The notes: generated from the sequence alone by a model not told the origin. Positions 18,969 through 27,831 are shown, numbered from the stretch's first letter. The stretch is 64,000 nt of DNA from Cryobacterium sp. PH29-G1 (GCF_030063365.1 NZ_JASISY010000006.1:1-64000); one strand, 5' to 3'. A program made the numbers and translations.

Positions 18969-19361
18969 CTAGCGGTTGGGGATTGCGGCTATCGCCTCGA
19001 CCTCGACGAGGGCGCCCGGTCGCGCCGGCGTGACGGCGAGCACACTCACGGCGGTGCGATGATCACCCCAGACCGCACGACTGGCGGCAAAAGCCGCCGT
19101 GGGATCGATGCCGGCGGCGAGGTAGATCGTGAGTTTGGCAACGTGCTCAGGACCGGCGCCGGCCTCAGCGAGTACGGCGAGCACGTTACTCTGGGCCTGT
19201 GCGGTTTGCGCTTCGAGCCCGTCGAGCAGCACGCCCGTGCCGTCTATCCCGTTCTGCCCGCCCACAAAAAGTGTGGGGCCCGCGGGCACAATCATGCCCT
19301 GGGCAAAGGCGGGGCTTCGATACAGCTGCGGTGGGTCGACCGGCGTGGGCAGATGGGGCAT
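18969..19361 (-). CDS. RidA family (YjgF/YER057c/UK114) protein
   Basis: A 130-residue protein. The fold is shown by FVGGQNGIDGTG, AQAQSNVLAVLAEAGAGPEHVAKLTIYL and the C-terminal PGALVEVEAIAAI. The Arg that binds the carboxylate in imine-hydrolysing RidA proteins is kept (HRTAVSV), so deamination of reactive enamine/imine intermediates is possible. The subgroup is uncertain. ATG start with AAAGGATG upstream. A single gene, convergent with the beta-helix gene. Confidence 0.85.
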   Translation of the reverse strand: MPHLPTPVDPPQLYRSPAFAQGMIVPAGPTLFVGGQNGIDGTGVLLDGLEAQTAQAQSNVLAVLAEAGAGPEHVAKLTIYLAAGIDPTAAFAASRAVWGDHRTAVSVLAVTPARPGALVEVEAIAAIPNR

Positions 19362-19449
19362 CGTGGCATCCTTTCAAAAATTTTCCCCAGTATGCTGCGG
19401 ATCTCTGACACTTGACCACCCTGATTCATGCGGGGTGCACGTTCGTTGG

Positions 19450-19650
19450 TCAGGCACCGATTTGCTGCAAGACGTGAAACACGACGTAGACCGGCCAGAC
19501 GATGGCCTGCAGTAGCCCGAATATGACGCCCCGAAACGTTCCCTCTGACTGCCCAATGAAGTAAATTGCCGCGCCGATATACGCCAACAGAAAGACGAAA
19601 CCCCACGGGCCGTCCCGCACGATCACCCGCCCTCGACCGTTCCCAGCCAT
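19450..19650 (-). CDS. 66-residue membrane protein
   Basis: ATG start preceded by GGAGA. After a basic N-terminus (MAGNGRGRVIVRDGPWG) there are two hydrophobic segments: FVFLLAYIGAAIYFIG and VIFGLLQAIVWPVYVVFHVL. Small two-span proteins of this type are common in actinobacteria and have no assigned role that I know. It is divergent from the LAL regulator, 87 bases away. Confidence 0.7.
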   Translation of the reverse strand: MAGNGRGRVIVRDGPWGFVFLLAYIGAAIYFIGQSEGTFRGVIFGLLQAIVWPVYVVFHVLQQIGA

Positions 19651-19737
19651 CGATTCTCCAATCCCTGCGATTCATCCGCTTTGTGGCGACAACCTACTAC
19701 GCTGTGACCACCCCCGGCAGATTGATGTGAGGTGGTC

Positions 19738-22527
19738 ATGGCAGGCCCATTGCTCGAGACCAAGCTGCATCTGCCGTCGCGGCGCCCCGGACTGGTCACG
19801 CGCACGCGTCTGAGTGCCCGACTCAACTCCGAGGTCGCGTTGGTGCTCGTCTCCGCGCCGGCGGGGTTCGGCAAGACGACTCTGTTGACCGAGTGGCTGG
19901 CCGCTGATCCCCGACCCGTTGCCTGGGTCTCGCTCGACGCCGGCGACAACGACCCGGTGGTGTTCTGGGCCTACCTGGTCGCCGCGCTGAATCGGGCGAC
20001 CGGGCTGGCCCTGGACGCGACCACCGCGCTCGCCACACTGCTCAACGCACTGCAGTCGCTGTCGACAAAGGTCGTATTGGTGCTCGATGACTTTCACGTT
20101 ATCGAATCGCCCGAGGTGCAGCGAGACCTCGCTTTTCTCGTTGAGCACCTCCCCACACCGGTGCAGTTGGTCATAGCGACCCGCTCCGATCCGGCCCTGC
20201 CCCTGACGCGGATGCGGGTGCGCCGCCAACTCGCCGAGATTCGCGCCGACGATCTGCGCTTCAGCGTCGCCGAAGCAGCGGAATACCTGGGCGAGGTGAT
20301 GGGTCTCACCCTGACCCCGGCCGATGCCGCCGCTCTCGACGGCCGCACCGAAGGATGGATTGCCGCCCTGCAACTGGCCGCACTGTCAATGCACGGGCGC
20401 GACGACCTGACCGGGTTCATTGCCGAATTCTCCGGCGATGACCGCTACATCGTCGACTACCTGCTCGAGGAGGTTCTGCAGCGCCAGAGCGCCGCGGTGC
20501 AGACGTTTCTGCTGCACACCTCTATATTGGGTCGGCTGACCGGCCCGCTGTGCGATGCAGTGACCGGGCAGACTGGCGGCGGAGCCCGACTACGTGAGCT
20601 TGAGCGTGCCAACCTGTTTCTGGTAGCGCTGGACGACCACCGCCAGTGGTATCGCTACCACCATCTGTTCGCTGACGTGCTGCGTGCCCGCCTGCTCGAT
20701 GAGCAACCCGAGCGCATGCCGGAGCTACATGCGAGGGCCAGCGAATGGTTTGAGCAGAACGGGGAACCACACGAGGCGATCCGCCACGCTCTGGCCGGCG
20801 GCCAGTTCGAACGCGCCGCCGACCTGATCGAACTCGGAGTGCCCGCTCTGCGCGCACTCCGGCAGGAGATCACCCTGCTGCACTGGCTTAACCTCCTGCC
20901 GGGTGACCTGCTCGCCGCCCGACCCTCGTTGAGCGCTTTCTTTGCGGGGGCGCTGCTGATCACCGGCCAGACCGAGGGGGTCGAAGCCCGGCTGCAGGAT
21001 GCCGAGCGTTGGCGTGGGCACATAACCGCAGCGGCGCAGGAGATCGATGTCGATCTGCTGTCCGGGCCCGGGCCCGGAAACACTCGGAGGGCCGTTGCCG
21101 TGACCGCTCCAGGCCCCGACCCCGACCCCGACCGGCGGAGCTTACTCAGCAAGATCGCCATCTACCGTGCCGCCCAGGCGTGGGCGCTCGGCGATGTTCC
21201 CGCCACCATCCGCTTCTGTGGTCAAGCTCTCGACCTGGTCGGTGATGCCGACATCGCTGAACGCGGCGCGGCCTCCGGCATGCTGGGGCTTGCCCACTGG
21301 ACCCGCGGTGATCTATCGACGGCGTACGACTGGTGGGCGGCATCCGTGCAGCATTTGCGGCAGGCCGGACACCTGTCGGACGTGGCCGGATGCTCGCTCG
21401 CGCTGGGTGACATCCGCTTGACGCAGGGTCGACTCAGCGACGCACAGGCCGCCTATCAGCGGGGATTAGCGGCCGCGACCGCCCTCGACGGGTCGGCATT
21501 GCGCGGGGCGGCCGACATGCGCGTCGGTCTGGCCGACGTGTGCCGCGAGCGGGACGATCTAGATGCGGCCCGCGAGCACCTGCGTGCCGGCAGGGAGTTG
21601 GGGGAGTCGAGCGGGCTGCCACAGAATCCGTATCGCTGGCGGGTGGCGATGGCACGCATCCAGTGGGCTGACGGCGAAGTGGATGCCGCACTCCACTCGC
21701 TCGACGACGCCGAGCGGGTCTATGTGAGTGATTTCTTTCCGAATGTGCGGCCGGTGTCGGCGGTGCGGGCGCGGGTGTGGGCGCAATCGGGTCGCCTGAA
21801 CGAGGCCCTGGCGTGGGCGCGCGAGCGCGGACTGCACAGCGACGACGAGCTGTCCTACGTGCACGAGTATGAGCACGTAACTCTGGCCCGGGTGCTGCTG
21901 GCCGAGTATGCGGCCGGGCCTGGCCGGAGCGGCGGGCGAGCCGAGCGTGCGGAGAGGTACGGGAGCGGCGGCCCAGACCGGAACAAGTGGCACGAGCGGA
22001 TGCTCGTCGAGGCGACCGGGCTGCTGGCGCGGCTGTTGCAGGCGGCCGAGATGGGGGAGCGGACGGGGACTGTGATCGAAATTCTGGTTGTGCAAGCGCT
22101 CGCTGAACAGCTTCGCGGCAACAAGGCCGCGGCGCTCCAACCGCTGGGGCGGGCGCTCGCGCTCGCCGAGGCGGAGGGCTATGTGCGCATTTTTATCGAG
22201 GAGGGCGCTCCGATGCTCGCGCTGCTGCGGGCCGCGGCTACGCAGGGGGTGGCGCAGCGCTATGTACGGCGACTGCTCGCATCCGCTGACGGAGGGTGCA
22301 GCATTCCTACCCAGTCGGGCCTGATCGAGCCGTTGAGTCGGCGCGAACTCGACGTGCTGCGGCTTCTCGCGACCGATCTGACCGGCCCGGCGATCGCCCG
22401 CGAACTGGTGGTATCGCTGAACACGATTCGAACGCACATCAAGAATATCTACGCCAAGCTCGGCGTCGCCAGCCGTCGGGCCGCCGTGCGTCGCGCCGCC
22501 GAGCTCGGGCTGCTCGCCCGCCGCTAG
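19738..22527 (+). CDS. LuxR family regulator, MalT/LAL type
   Basis: A 929-residue STAND-type transcription factor. Walker A APAGFGKTT (~40-48) and Walker B VVLVLDDFH are in an N-terminal NTPase domain. A winged-helix linker follows (LHTSILGRL), then a long TPR-like sensor region. The C-terminal LuxR helix-turn-helix starts at LSRRELDVLRLLA and contains NTIRTHIKNIYAKLGV. ATG 19738 is preferred, with GAGG 6 bases before it; a GTG two codons earlier is possible. A Gly/Pro/Asp-rich low-complexity insert (GPGPG and PDPDPD) interrupts the TPR region. Its neighbours suggest it activates the downstream 75-residue/DUF4386 pair. Confidence 0.9.
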   Translation: MAGPLLETKLHLPSRRPGLVTRTRLSARLNSEVALVLVSAPAGFGKTTLLTEWLAADPRPVAWVSLDAGDNDPVVFWAYLVAALNRATGLALDATTALATLLNALQSLSTKVVLVLDDFHVIESPEVQRDLAFLVEHLPTPVQLVIATRSDPALPLTRMRVRRQLAEIRADDLRFSVAEAAEYLGEVMGLTLTPADAAALDGRTEGWIAALQLAALSMHGRDDLTGFIAEFSGDDRYIVDYLLEEVLQRQSAAVQTFLLHTSILGRLTGPLCDAVTGQTGGGARLRELERANLFLVALDDHRQWYRYHHLFADVLRARLLDEQPERMPELHARASEWFEQNGEPHEAIRHALAGGQFERAADLIELGVPALRALRQEITLLHWLNLLPGDLLAARPSLSAFFAGALLITGQTEGVEARLQDAERWRGHITAAAQEIDVDLLSGPGPGNTRRAVAVTAPGPDPDPDRRSLLSKIAIYRAAQAWALGDVPATIRFCGQALDLVGDADIAERGAASGMLGLAHWTRGDLSTAYDWWAASVQHLRQAGHLSDVAGCSLALGDIRLTQGRLSDAQAAYQRGLAAATALDGSALRGAADMRVGLADVCRERDDLDAAREHLRAGRELGESSGLPQNPYRWRVAMARIQWADGEVDAALHSLDDAERVYVSDFFPNVRPVSAVRARVWAQSGRLNEALAWARERGLHSDDELSYVHEYEHVTLARVLLAEYAAGPGRSGGRAERAERYGSGGPDRNKWHERMLVEATGLLARLLQAAEMGERTGTVIEILVVQALAEQLRGNKAAALQPLGRALALAEAEGYVRIFIEEGAPMLALLRAAATQGVAQRYVRRLLASADGGCSIPTQSGLIEPLSRRELDVLRLLATDLTGPAIARELVVSLNTIRTHIKNIYAKLGVASRRAAVRRAAELGLLARR
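21114..21131 (+). repeat. three CCCCGA hexamers inside the LAL gene
   Basis: Three perfect tandem CCCCGA units encode Pro-Asp repeats in a surface insert of the LAL regulator. Slippage here would change the protein by whole dipeptides without a frameshift. Confidence 0.75.
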
Positions 22528-22580
22528 CTGTACTGCCAGCCCTCGGCCCAGGACACCGAGTGCGCCGATTCACCACACTA

Positions 22581-22613
22581 ATCACCACATCGGGTGATGC
22601 CCGCTCACCCGAT
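22581..22613 (+). promoter_or_regulatory. overlapping dyads before the 75-residue gene
   Basis: ATCGGGTGA, 7 bases, TCACCCGAT (22589-22613) is a perfect 9-bp dyad. An alternative stem pairs ATCACC (22581-22586) with GGTGAT (22593-22598). The two cannot form together. The site lies 44 bases before the GTG of the next gene and could be the operator of the LAL regulator, its terminator, or an attenuator. Confidence 0.45.
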
Positions 22614-22656
22614 CGGCTTCTACGTTTCAAACACCACCGAAACCAAGGAGACCACC

Positions 22657-22884
22657 GTGACAGAAATCGGCCGTGAACCGCACTGGTTTGAGATCCGTGT
22701 GCGTGGGCACCTCGGCCCGCGCTGGGTCGCCTGGTTCGACGAGCTCAGTCTCGCCCCACAGAGCGATGGAACCACCCTCATCCGCGGTCTGATTCACGAT
22801 CAGGCGGCGTTGCACGGTGTGCTGCAGAAACTGCGTGACACCGGGCTGGCACTCGTGTCGGTCACCCAAATTGACGAACAGTAA
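22657..22884 (+). CDS. 75-residue conserved small protein linked to LAL regulator
   Basis: GTG start after a clear AAGGAG at 22645-22650. The product begins MTEIGREPHWFEIRVRGHLG and ends with a compact alpha/beta pattern (LIHDQAALHGVLQKLRDTGLAL). Proteins of this kind are commonly found next to LAL regulators and DUF4386 membrane proteins. The biochemical role is unknown; the fold suggests a small ligand or protein-binding domain (inference). It precedes the DUF4386 gene by 11 bases and is surely cotranscribed with it. Confidence 0.8.
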   Translation: MTEIGREPHWFEIRVRGHLGPRWVAWFDELSLAPQSDGTTLIRGLIHDQAALHGVLQKLRDTGLALVSVTQIDEQ

Positions 22885-22895
22885 AGGAGAACATC

Positions 22896-23591
22896 ATGAC
22901 TACGACCATCATCACCCCACGCATGACCGCGCTGCGAAAGTCCGCGCTCGCCGCGGGCATCTGCTACCTGATCACCTTTGTCTCCATCCCCACTCTCGCC
23001 CTCTACTCCGCCGTACGCGCTGACCCCGGGTACATTGCCAGTGCCGGCACTGTCACCCCCGTCGTCATCGGTGTCGTACTGGAAATCATCGTGGCTCTGG
23101 GCTGCATCGGCACGGCCGTGGCTCTCTACCCGGTGGTGCGGCGGCAGAATGAGGGTGTCGCGCTGGGTTTCGTCGCGGCACGCACGCTCGAGGCGGCCAC
23201 CATCTTCGCCGGAGTGGTGGCGCTGATGGCCATTGTGAGTCTCCGCCAGGCCGGAGCCGGACCCGATTCGATCGTCACCGGTCAAGCCTTGCTCGCGCTG
23301 AACACCTGGACGACGGTGCTCGGACAGGGCTTCATCCCCGCGCTGAATGCCCTGCTGCTCGGCTCGCTCCTGTACCGTTCGCGGCTGGTTCCCCGGGTTC
23401 TGCCGGTGCTGGGTTTTATCGGAGCGCCCATCCTGATCGCCTCGGTGATCGGCGCGCTGTTCGGGCTCTGGGGCCCGTCGTCGCTGCCCTCGGGCGTAGG
23501 CTCACTGTTTCTGGCCAGCTGGGAATTCTCACTCGGCCTCTGGCTGGTCGTGAAGGGCTTCAAACCATCGCCCGTCACGGCGGGGCTGTGA
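22896..23591 (+). CDS. DUF4386 family membrane protein
   Basis: A 231-residue integral membrane protein with about six hydrophobic segments, for example SALAAGICYLITFVSIPTLA, VVIGVVLEIIVALGCIGTAV and FIGAPILIASVIGALFGLWG. The ATG follows AAAGGAG. DUF4386 proteins have no known biochemical function. Operon with the preceding small protein and probably under LAL control. Confidence 0.82.
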   Translation: MTTTIITPRMTALRKSALAAGICYLITFVSIPTLALYSAVRADPGYIASAGTVTPVVIGVVLEIIVALGCIGTAVALYPVVRRQNEGVALGFVAARTLEAATIFAGVVALMAIVSLRQAGAGPDSIVTGQALLALNTWTTVLGQGFIPALNALLLGSLLYRSRLVPRVLPVLGFIGAPILIASVIGALFGLWGPSSLPSGVGSLFLASWEFSLGLWLVVKGFKPSPVTAGL

Positions 23592-23644
23592 TGTTGATCA
23601 CGCCCCGAGCGACGTCACCGGGCTCGGTCCCCTAGTCTCAGACG

Positions 23645-24040
23645 GTGAACATGTTTAAAGCGCGGCGGCGGCCGATAGTCGCCGCCGCTGGCGTCGCGGT
23701 CGTGTGTGTTGGGCTCATCGTGCACTTCACAGCGGTCGGAGCGGCTGCAGATTTTTTCGCCGACGCTCTCTACGCGGTCTTGATCTATCTCCTGTCGATT
23801 TTCTGCCTTCCGCGAATCGCACCGACCGCCAGTGCGGTCCTTACCTACGGCTTCTGCCTGCTGATCGAACTGGCCCAGCTGACGGGTGGGCCCGCGGCAT
23901 TGGCGGTAGCGTTCCCGCCCGCCCGACTCATTCTCGGCACGACGTTCGCGCCCGTCGACCTCATGGCGTATGCGGTGGGAGTGGCCGTTGTGTGGGCTGG
24001 GGACGCGCTCGTCGCGGCGCGGGGCGTTCGTCGAGCTTGA
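23645..24040 (+). CDS. DUF2809-like membrane protein
   Basis: A 131-residue protein with four predicted membrane spans (VAAAGVAVVCVGLIVHFTAV, FADALYAVLIYLLSIFCL, SAVLTYGFCLLIELAQL, DLMAYAVGVAVVWAGDALVA). The FCLLIELAQL and LILGTTFAPVDLMAY segments match the DUF2809 family. GTG 23645 or ATG 23651 could be the start. Function unknown. Confidence 0.72.
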   Translation: MNMFKARRRPIVAAAGVAVVCVGLIVHFTAVGAAADFFADALYAVLIYLLSIFCLPRIAPTASAVLTYGFCLLIELAQLTGGPAALAVAFPPARLILGTTFAPVDLMAYAVGVAVVWAGDALVAARGVRRA

Positions 24041-24113
24041 GGAACGGCGATCAACTCCTCGCCGGTCGTGTCCCTACCGGCGGGCAACGCGGTCGGCCAA
24101 GTACGATCAAGGG

Positions 24114-25040
24114 GTGCCTCCGCGTTCACCCCTCGTCCAGCGCCACGGGCTAGATGCTGCGTGGGTGTGCACCCCCGAGCGGATAGAGCCCCAGCCCTGG
24201 CTGACGATGGGGGGCTGGCTGGATGAACGGCTCTCGGAATTCGTGGACGTCGCCGGGTTTCTGAGTGACGCACGCTTTGTCTACGAGACCGGGATGCCCG
24301 TGGCGGGCCGCGACCCGTATCGGCCGCATACCTTCGTCTGGTTTCACCGCGACCTTGCCGACGAGGTCATCGTGCCGGGACCGATCCACCTGATCTACCG
24401 TGACGAACGAATCGTCGTTATCGACAAGCCGCCGTTTTTGTCGACGATTCCGCGGGGCCGACACGTCGTGCAGAGTGTCGTGGTGCGCCTGCGCGCCGAG
24501 CTGGGACTGCCCGAACTCTCGCCGCTGCATCGGCTCGACCGCGTGACCAGTGGACTGCTCATCCTGGCGACCGAACGACGCTGGCGTGGGGCATATCAGT
24601 CCCTGTTTCAACACGGCGCAATCGACAAGACCTACCGGGCGCTGGCCCCGCTGCGGCCGGGGCTTAGGCTGCCGATCACCGTGCGTAACCACCTCGCTAC
24701 CCGGCGCGGGCAGTGGCAGGCCGAGGTCGTGCCCGATGCCCCGGTCAATGCTGAGACGCTGGTCGAACTCGAGACCGAGCGGGGCTCCCAGGGGATCTAT
24801 CGGCTGTCGCCGCGCACCGGGCGCACACACCAGTTGCGCATGCACCTGCTGGGCCTTGGCATACCGATCATCGATGACCCGCTCTACCCCGCAGTAGTGG
24901 ATGTTTCCGTGCACGATTTCGCGCGCCCGTTGCAGCTGGTGGCCAGCAACGTGAGCTTTACCGACCCGATTGACGGGGGAGTGCGGGCGTTCGAGAGCGT
25001 GCGGCGATTGCCGCTCCTGGCTGAGATAGCCGGCGCCTGA
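24114..25040 (+). CDS. RluA family pseudouridine synthase
   Basis: A 308-residue protein. GTG at 24114 follows an AAGGGG purine run. The frame is open upstream but that part reads as unconserved Arg-rich sequence. The catalytic motif is LHRLDRVTSGLLIL with active Asp, and the C-terminal RTGRTHQLRMHLLGLGIPII is typical. No S4 domain. The target (rRNA or tRNA uridine) is not predictable. Confidence 0.87.
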   Translation: MPPRSPLVQRHGLDAAWVCTPERIEPQPWLTMGGWLDERLSEFVDVAGFLSDARFVYETGMPVAGRDPYRPHTFVWFHRDLADEVIVPGPIHLIYRDERIVVIDKPPFLSTIPRGRHVVQSVVVRLRAELGLPELSPLHRLDRVTSGLLILATERRWRGAYQSLFQHGAIDKTYRALAPLRPGLRLPITVRNHLATRRGQWQAEVVPDAPVNAETLVELETERGSQGIYRLSPRTGRTHQLRMHLLGLGIPIIDDPLYPAVVDVSVHDFARPLQLVASNVSFTDPIDGGVRAFESVRRLPLLAEIAGA

Positions 25041-25074
25041 GCGCGAGGCTGGAGTAGGCGGCCGAAGAAGCCAG

Positions 25075-25125
25075 CTGCCGAGTGCCGCGACGAGGAATCA
25101 GCGCAGGCATCCCGGCAGCCTTTTT
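25075..25125 (+). terminator. possible terminator between convergent genes
   Basis: CTGCCG and CGGCAG close an imperfect long hairpin with an inner GTGCC/GGCAT stem, followed by CCTTTTTG. It would end the pseudouridine synthase transcript before the convergent dioxygenase gene. Confidence 0.5.
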
Positions 25126-25136
25126 GCCTTCGACTC

Positions 25137-25988
25137 TTAGGCGGGATCGAGTAGGAAGTCGTAGGTGACCTCGCGACCGCTGTCGGTGGGGGTCGGACGA
25201 AGAATCAGCTCAGGTTTTACGGCCGAGGCGATGTCGTTGGACAGATAGGAGTCTCCCTCAAAATAGAGCTGGGCGGTGAGCAGCTGGCGGCCGGGAGCCG
25301 AGACTTTGAGGTGTAGGTGGGCTGGCCGCCAGGCGTGCCAGCCGGCGGCAGTGATCAGATTGCCGCAGGAACCGCCCGTCGGAATCTGGTACGGGGCCGG
25401 CTGGACAGTGTTGATCTCATAGTTGCCTTGTTCATCGGCTACAACGATGCCGCGCAGGTTCCACTGCGGCAGTCCCGGCGCAAATTGCGAATAAAAGCCG
25501 TCATCATCGGCGTGCCAGATTTCCACGTGCGCACCAGCCTGCGCGGTTCCATCAGTGCCGGTAACGGTACCGCGCAGCACGAGTGGGGTTCCTGGCTCGT
25601 CATCGCGCATGGGGAGGGTCGCGGGGGTCGCTTGCTGCGGCGCGTTCGGTACGTAGTACGGTCCCTCGATCGTGCCCTTGGACCCTGTGCGGCCACTGGT
25701 AGCAACCTCCTCGATGACGTGCTCGACCCACACATCAAGAAATAGCGGCCATTCACCGTCTTCGCCGACTTGAATGAGCCACGCTTTGAGCGCGTTGAAC
25801 TCCTCGTACGTCACCTCATGCTTGCGTACTGTTTCATACACGGCCGCAAGAACTTCGTTCGCGAGCAGGGAGACGCGCTCAGTCGATGCGGTCGCTCCGC
25901 CCGTTTTCCCACTCTGGCGAAATAGGTCGGTAGCGGCATTGCCAGAAGCGGCAGCCGAGGGTTCGAGATCGGTAACTTGGTGAGACAT
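25137..25988 (-). CDS. catA: catechol 1,2-dioxygenase (intradiol)
   Basis: Non-heme Fe(III) enzyme that opens catechol to cis,cis-muconate. From the second in-frame ATG (25988, GGAG 6 bases upstream) the product has 283 residues; an ATG at 26000 would add four. An N-terminal helical dimer domain contains EEFNALKAWLIQVGEDGEWP. Iron ligands are visible as Tyr166 (DGFYS), Tyr200 (PAPYQIP), His224 and His226 (WRPAHLHLK). It is last in the minus-strand amine-dioxygenase cluster, where its substrate would be catechol made from an aniline-type amine. No muconate cycloisomerase gene is in the window. A hydroxyquinol dioxygenase is the main alternative. Confidence 0.85.
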   Translation of the reverse strand: MSHQVTDLEPSAAASGNAATDLFRQSGKTGGATASTERVSLLANEVLAAVYETVRKHEVTYEEFNALKAWLIQVGEDGEWPLFLDVWVEHVIEEVATSGRTGSKGTIEGPYYVPNAPQQATPATLPMRDDEPGTPLVLRGTVTGTDGTAQAGAHVEIWHADDDGFYSQFAPGLPQWNLRGIVVADEQGNYEINTVQPAPYQIPTGGSCGNLITAAGWHAWRPAHLHLKVSAPGRQLLTAQLYFEGDSYLSNDIASAVKPELILRPTPTDSGREVTYDFLLDPA

Positions 25989-26153
25989 GTGGTGCTCCAT
26001 TTCTATTTTCTGTCCACATCTGGGCGATGTAGAGGTCGTGTAGGTAGCCAGGGGATGCCTATTTGGTCAGGTGCTAGGTGCCAGCGGAAATTTCACTGGT
26101 CGAGGCAGGGGACCTGATGATGGTGAACGGTATGGATTCAACCCGAGTGAATC

Positions 26154-27449
26154 TCACGGGCGCCTACCCGCCGGAAGGGGGGCGTCAACCGCGCGGATCA
26201 GAGCTTTGAGGGTGAAGTCCGTATTCGTCGCTTCCTCGGACGGAATAGTTGACCCGAGCGATAGCGCACGCTTAACAGCCATGAAATCGTGCGGCCGGTT
26301 GACCGCGTCGGCGGCGATCAGGTGTCCGTCTCGGTAGTACAACACAGAGAAGGATTCGCTGTCTGGTTCTCCGCGCACGACGAAATCGTCGAAGCCAGTC
26401 GACAAACCGGCGATTTGCAGTTTGAGGTCGCCCTGATCAGACCAGAACCAGGGCACGGTTGTCGGCGGGCGGTTCCTGCCAAGAAGCGTCGCAGCGGCCA
26501 CTTTTGCCTGGTCAACGGCATTCTGTACGGATTCTAGGCTAACCAGGGTGTCGGGATGCTGAGGGTGCGGCTGCACGGTGCAGTCACCAGCGGCAACGAC
26601 AGTCGGGTTGCTGGTGCGCGCGGATTCGTCTACAACGATCCCGCGCGAGCAGGTCAGTCCTAGCCGGTGAGCAAGTTCAATGCGCGGTTCGACGCCAATG
26701 CCGACGATGACGACATCGGCCGGCAAGACTGTACCGTCGGAGAGCTCAACACCCGTCACTCGTTCGTCTCCGTGGAGGGCGATGACACCGCTGCCTAAAC
26801 GGAAATGCACGCCGCGGCGGTCGTGGGCACCTCGATAGAACGCCGATACTGGCGGGGCGACCACACGCTGTAGCAACCGTCCGTACGATTCCACAAGCGT
26901 CACGTCGAGGCCGCGCCTGCGTGCTGCGGCGGCGGCTTCGAGGCCAATGAAGCCACCCCCGATGACCACGACGGTGTGTGCCACGCCGAGCAGGGTTCGA
27001 AGGTGTGTGGCATCGGGAATGCTGCGCAGGTAGCAGACGCCGGTCAGATCGGCCCCCGGAATGGTGAGTCGGCGCGGTCGTGATCCGGTCGTGAGCGCAA
27101 GTTTCTCGAAACCGAGGACGCGTCCGTCTCCGGTAAAGGCTTCCCCTCCGCGGCCCGATGCGGCTAGGCGGATGTCCCAGATCCGCGTTCCGATCCGCGC
27201 ATCAATCGCATTTTCGGTGTAGAAGTCCGTTGCTCTTAAAGAAAGGTTATCTTCGTCTACGTCCCCGTTCAGAAAAGACTTGGACAGGGGCGGTCGCTGG
27301 TACGCGCCCCACGGTTCAGCGCCCGCGATGGTGATGGGTGCAGAGTACCCGTTCTCACGCAGGGACACGGCGAGCTGCAGACCTGCCTGCCCGGCGCCCA
27401 CAATGAGTGTGCCAGTGCACGCCGTGACTGAGTTCGTCAAGAGGGTCAT
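26154..27449 (-). CDS. ferredoxin reductase, GR/putidaredoxin-reductase type
   Basis: A 431-residue FAD protein that passes electrons from NAD(P)H to a [2Fe-2S] ferredoxin. An N-terminal FAD loop IVGAGQAGLQLA (~16-27) and a second nucleotide loop VVVIGGGFIGLEAA are visible, with the FAD-ribityl motif VVAAGDC. The C-terminal reductase domain follows. The ATG at 27449 overlaps the ferredoxin stop (ATGA), so the two are translated together. This is the glutathione-reductase-fold class used by class IIA Rieske oxygenases and class I P450 systems, not the fused FNR type of classic aniline dioxygenases. Confidence 0.9.
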   Translation of the reverse strand: MTLLTNSVTACTGTLIVGAGQAGLQLAVSLRENGYSAPITIAGAEPWGAYQRPPLSKSFLNGDVDEDNLSLRATDFYTENAIDARIGTRIWDIRLAASGRGGEAFTGDGRVLGFEKLALTTGSRPRRLTIPGADLTGVCYLRSIPDATHLRTLLGVAHTVVVIGGGFIGLEAAAAARRRGLDVTLVESYGRLLQRVVAPPVSAFYRGAHDRRGVHFRLGSGVIALHGDERVTGVELSDGTVLPADVVIVGIGVEPRIELAHRLGLTCSRGIVVDESARTSNPTVVAAGDCTVQPHPQHPDTLVSLESVQNAVDQAKVAAATLLGRNRPPTTVPWFWSDQGDLKLQIAGLSTGFDDFVVRGEPDSESFSVLYYRDGHLIAADAVNRPHDFMAVKRALSLGSTIPSEEATNTDFTLKALIRAVDAPLPAGRRP

Positions 27450-27766
27450 TGTTCCGGGGCGATTTCGGCTTCGAGACCGTCGAGTGCAGCGGTCATTCGG
27501 ATCTGGCATGACAGGCGGCTATTTGGTTTACGAACTGAGGCGGTGTCGTCGAGCATTTCATCCTCAAAGTCATCGGCTTGACCGGTGAGATCGATGAAGG
27601 AGTCGGCGATGTAGACGTGGCAGGTCGCGCAGGACAATGCGCCGCCACACTCCGCGACGATGCCGGGAACCCCGTGTTTGACAGCGGTCTCCATTACGGA
27701 TGCGCCGATCTGGGCGTCGACGGTGAAGAGTGCCCCGGTGGGGGAGTGAAGGATGATCTTGGGCAT
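27446..27766 (-). CDS. [2Fe-2S] ferredoxin, putidaredoxin/adrenodoxin type
   Basis: A 106-residue electron carrier. Cluster ligands are Cys40, Cys46, Cys49 (CGGALSCATCHVYI) and Cys87 (LSCQI), the Cx5CxxC...C pattern of the adrenodoxin class. The acidic helix DFEDEMLDD would dock the reductase. ATG start; its stop overlaps the reductase start. It probably feeds the Rieske dioxygenase encoded upstream in the same cluster. Confidence 0.92.
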   Translation of the reverse strand: MPKIILHSPTGALFTVDAQIGASVMETAVKHGVPGIVAECGGALSCATCHVYIADSFIDLTGQADDFEDEMLDDTASVRKPNSRLSCQIRMTAALDGLEAEIAPEQ

Positions 27767-27798
27767 GAGAACCTACCTGATCTGTTGACGTGTCGGTT

Positions 27799-27831
27799 GG
27801 TGTGATCCGCCGAGATCGGGCGGATCACACC
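27799..27831 (-). promoter_or_regulatory. 13-bp perfect hairpin between ligase and ferredoxin genes
   Basis: GGTGTGATCCGCC, a 7-base loop and GGCGGATCACACC form a perfect dyad in the 88-base gap. There is no T-tract on either side. It could slow 3' decay of the upstream message or be an operator for a promoter in front of the ferredoxin gene. Confidence 0.6.

Noticed and set aside
18760-18972. 70-codon ORF in the GC-rich gap after the beta-helix gene
   Set aside because: It runs through terminator-like hairpins and GGGCCC repeats, and its product has no pattern.
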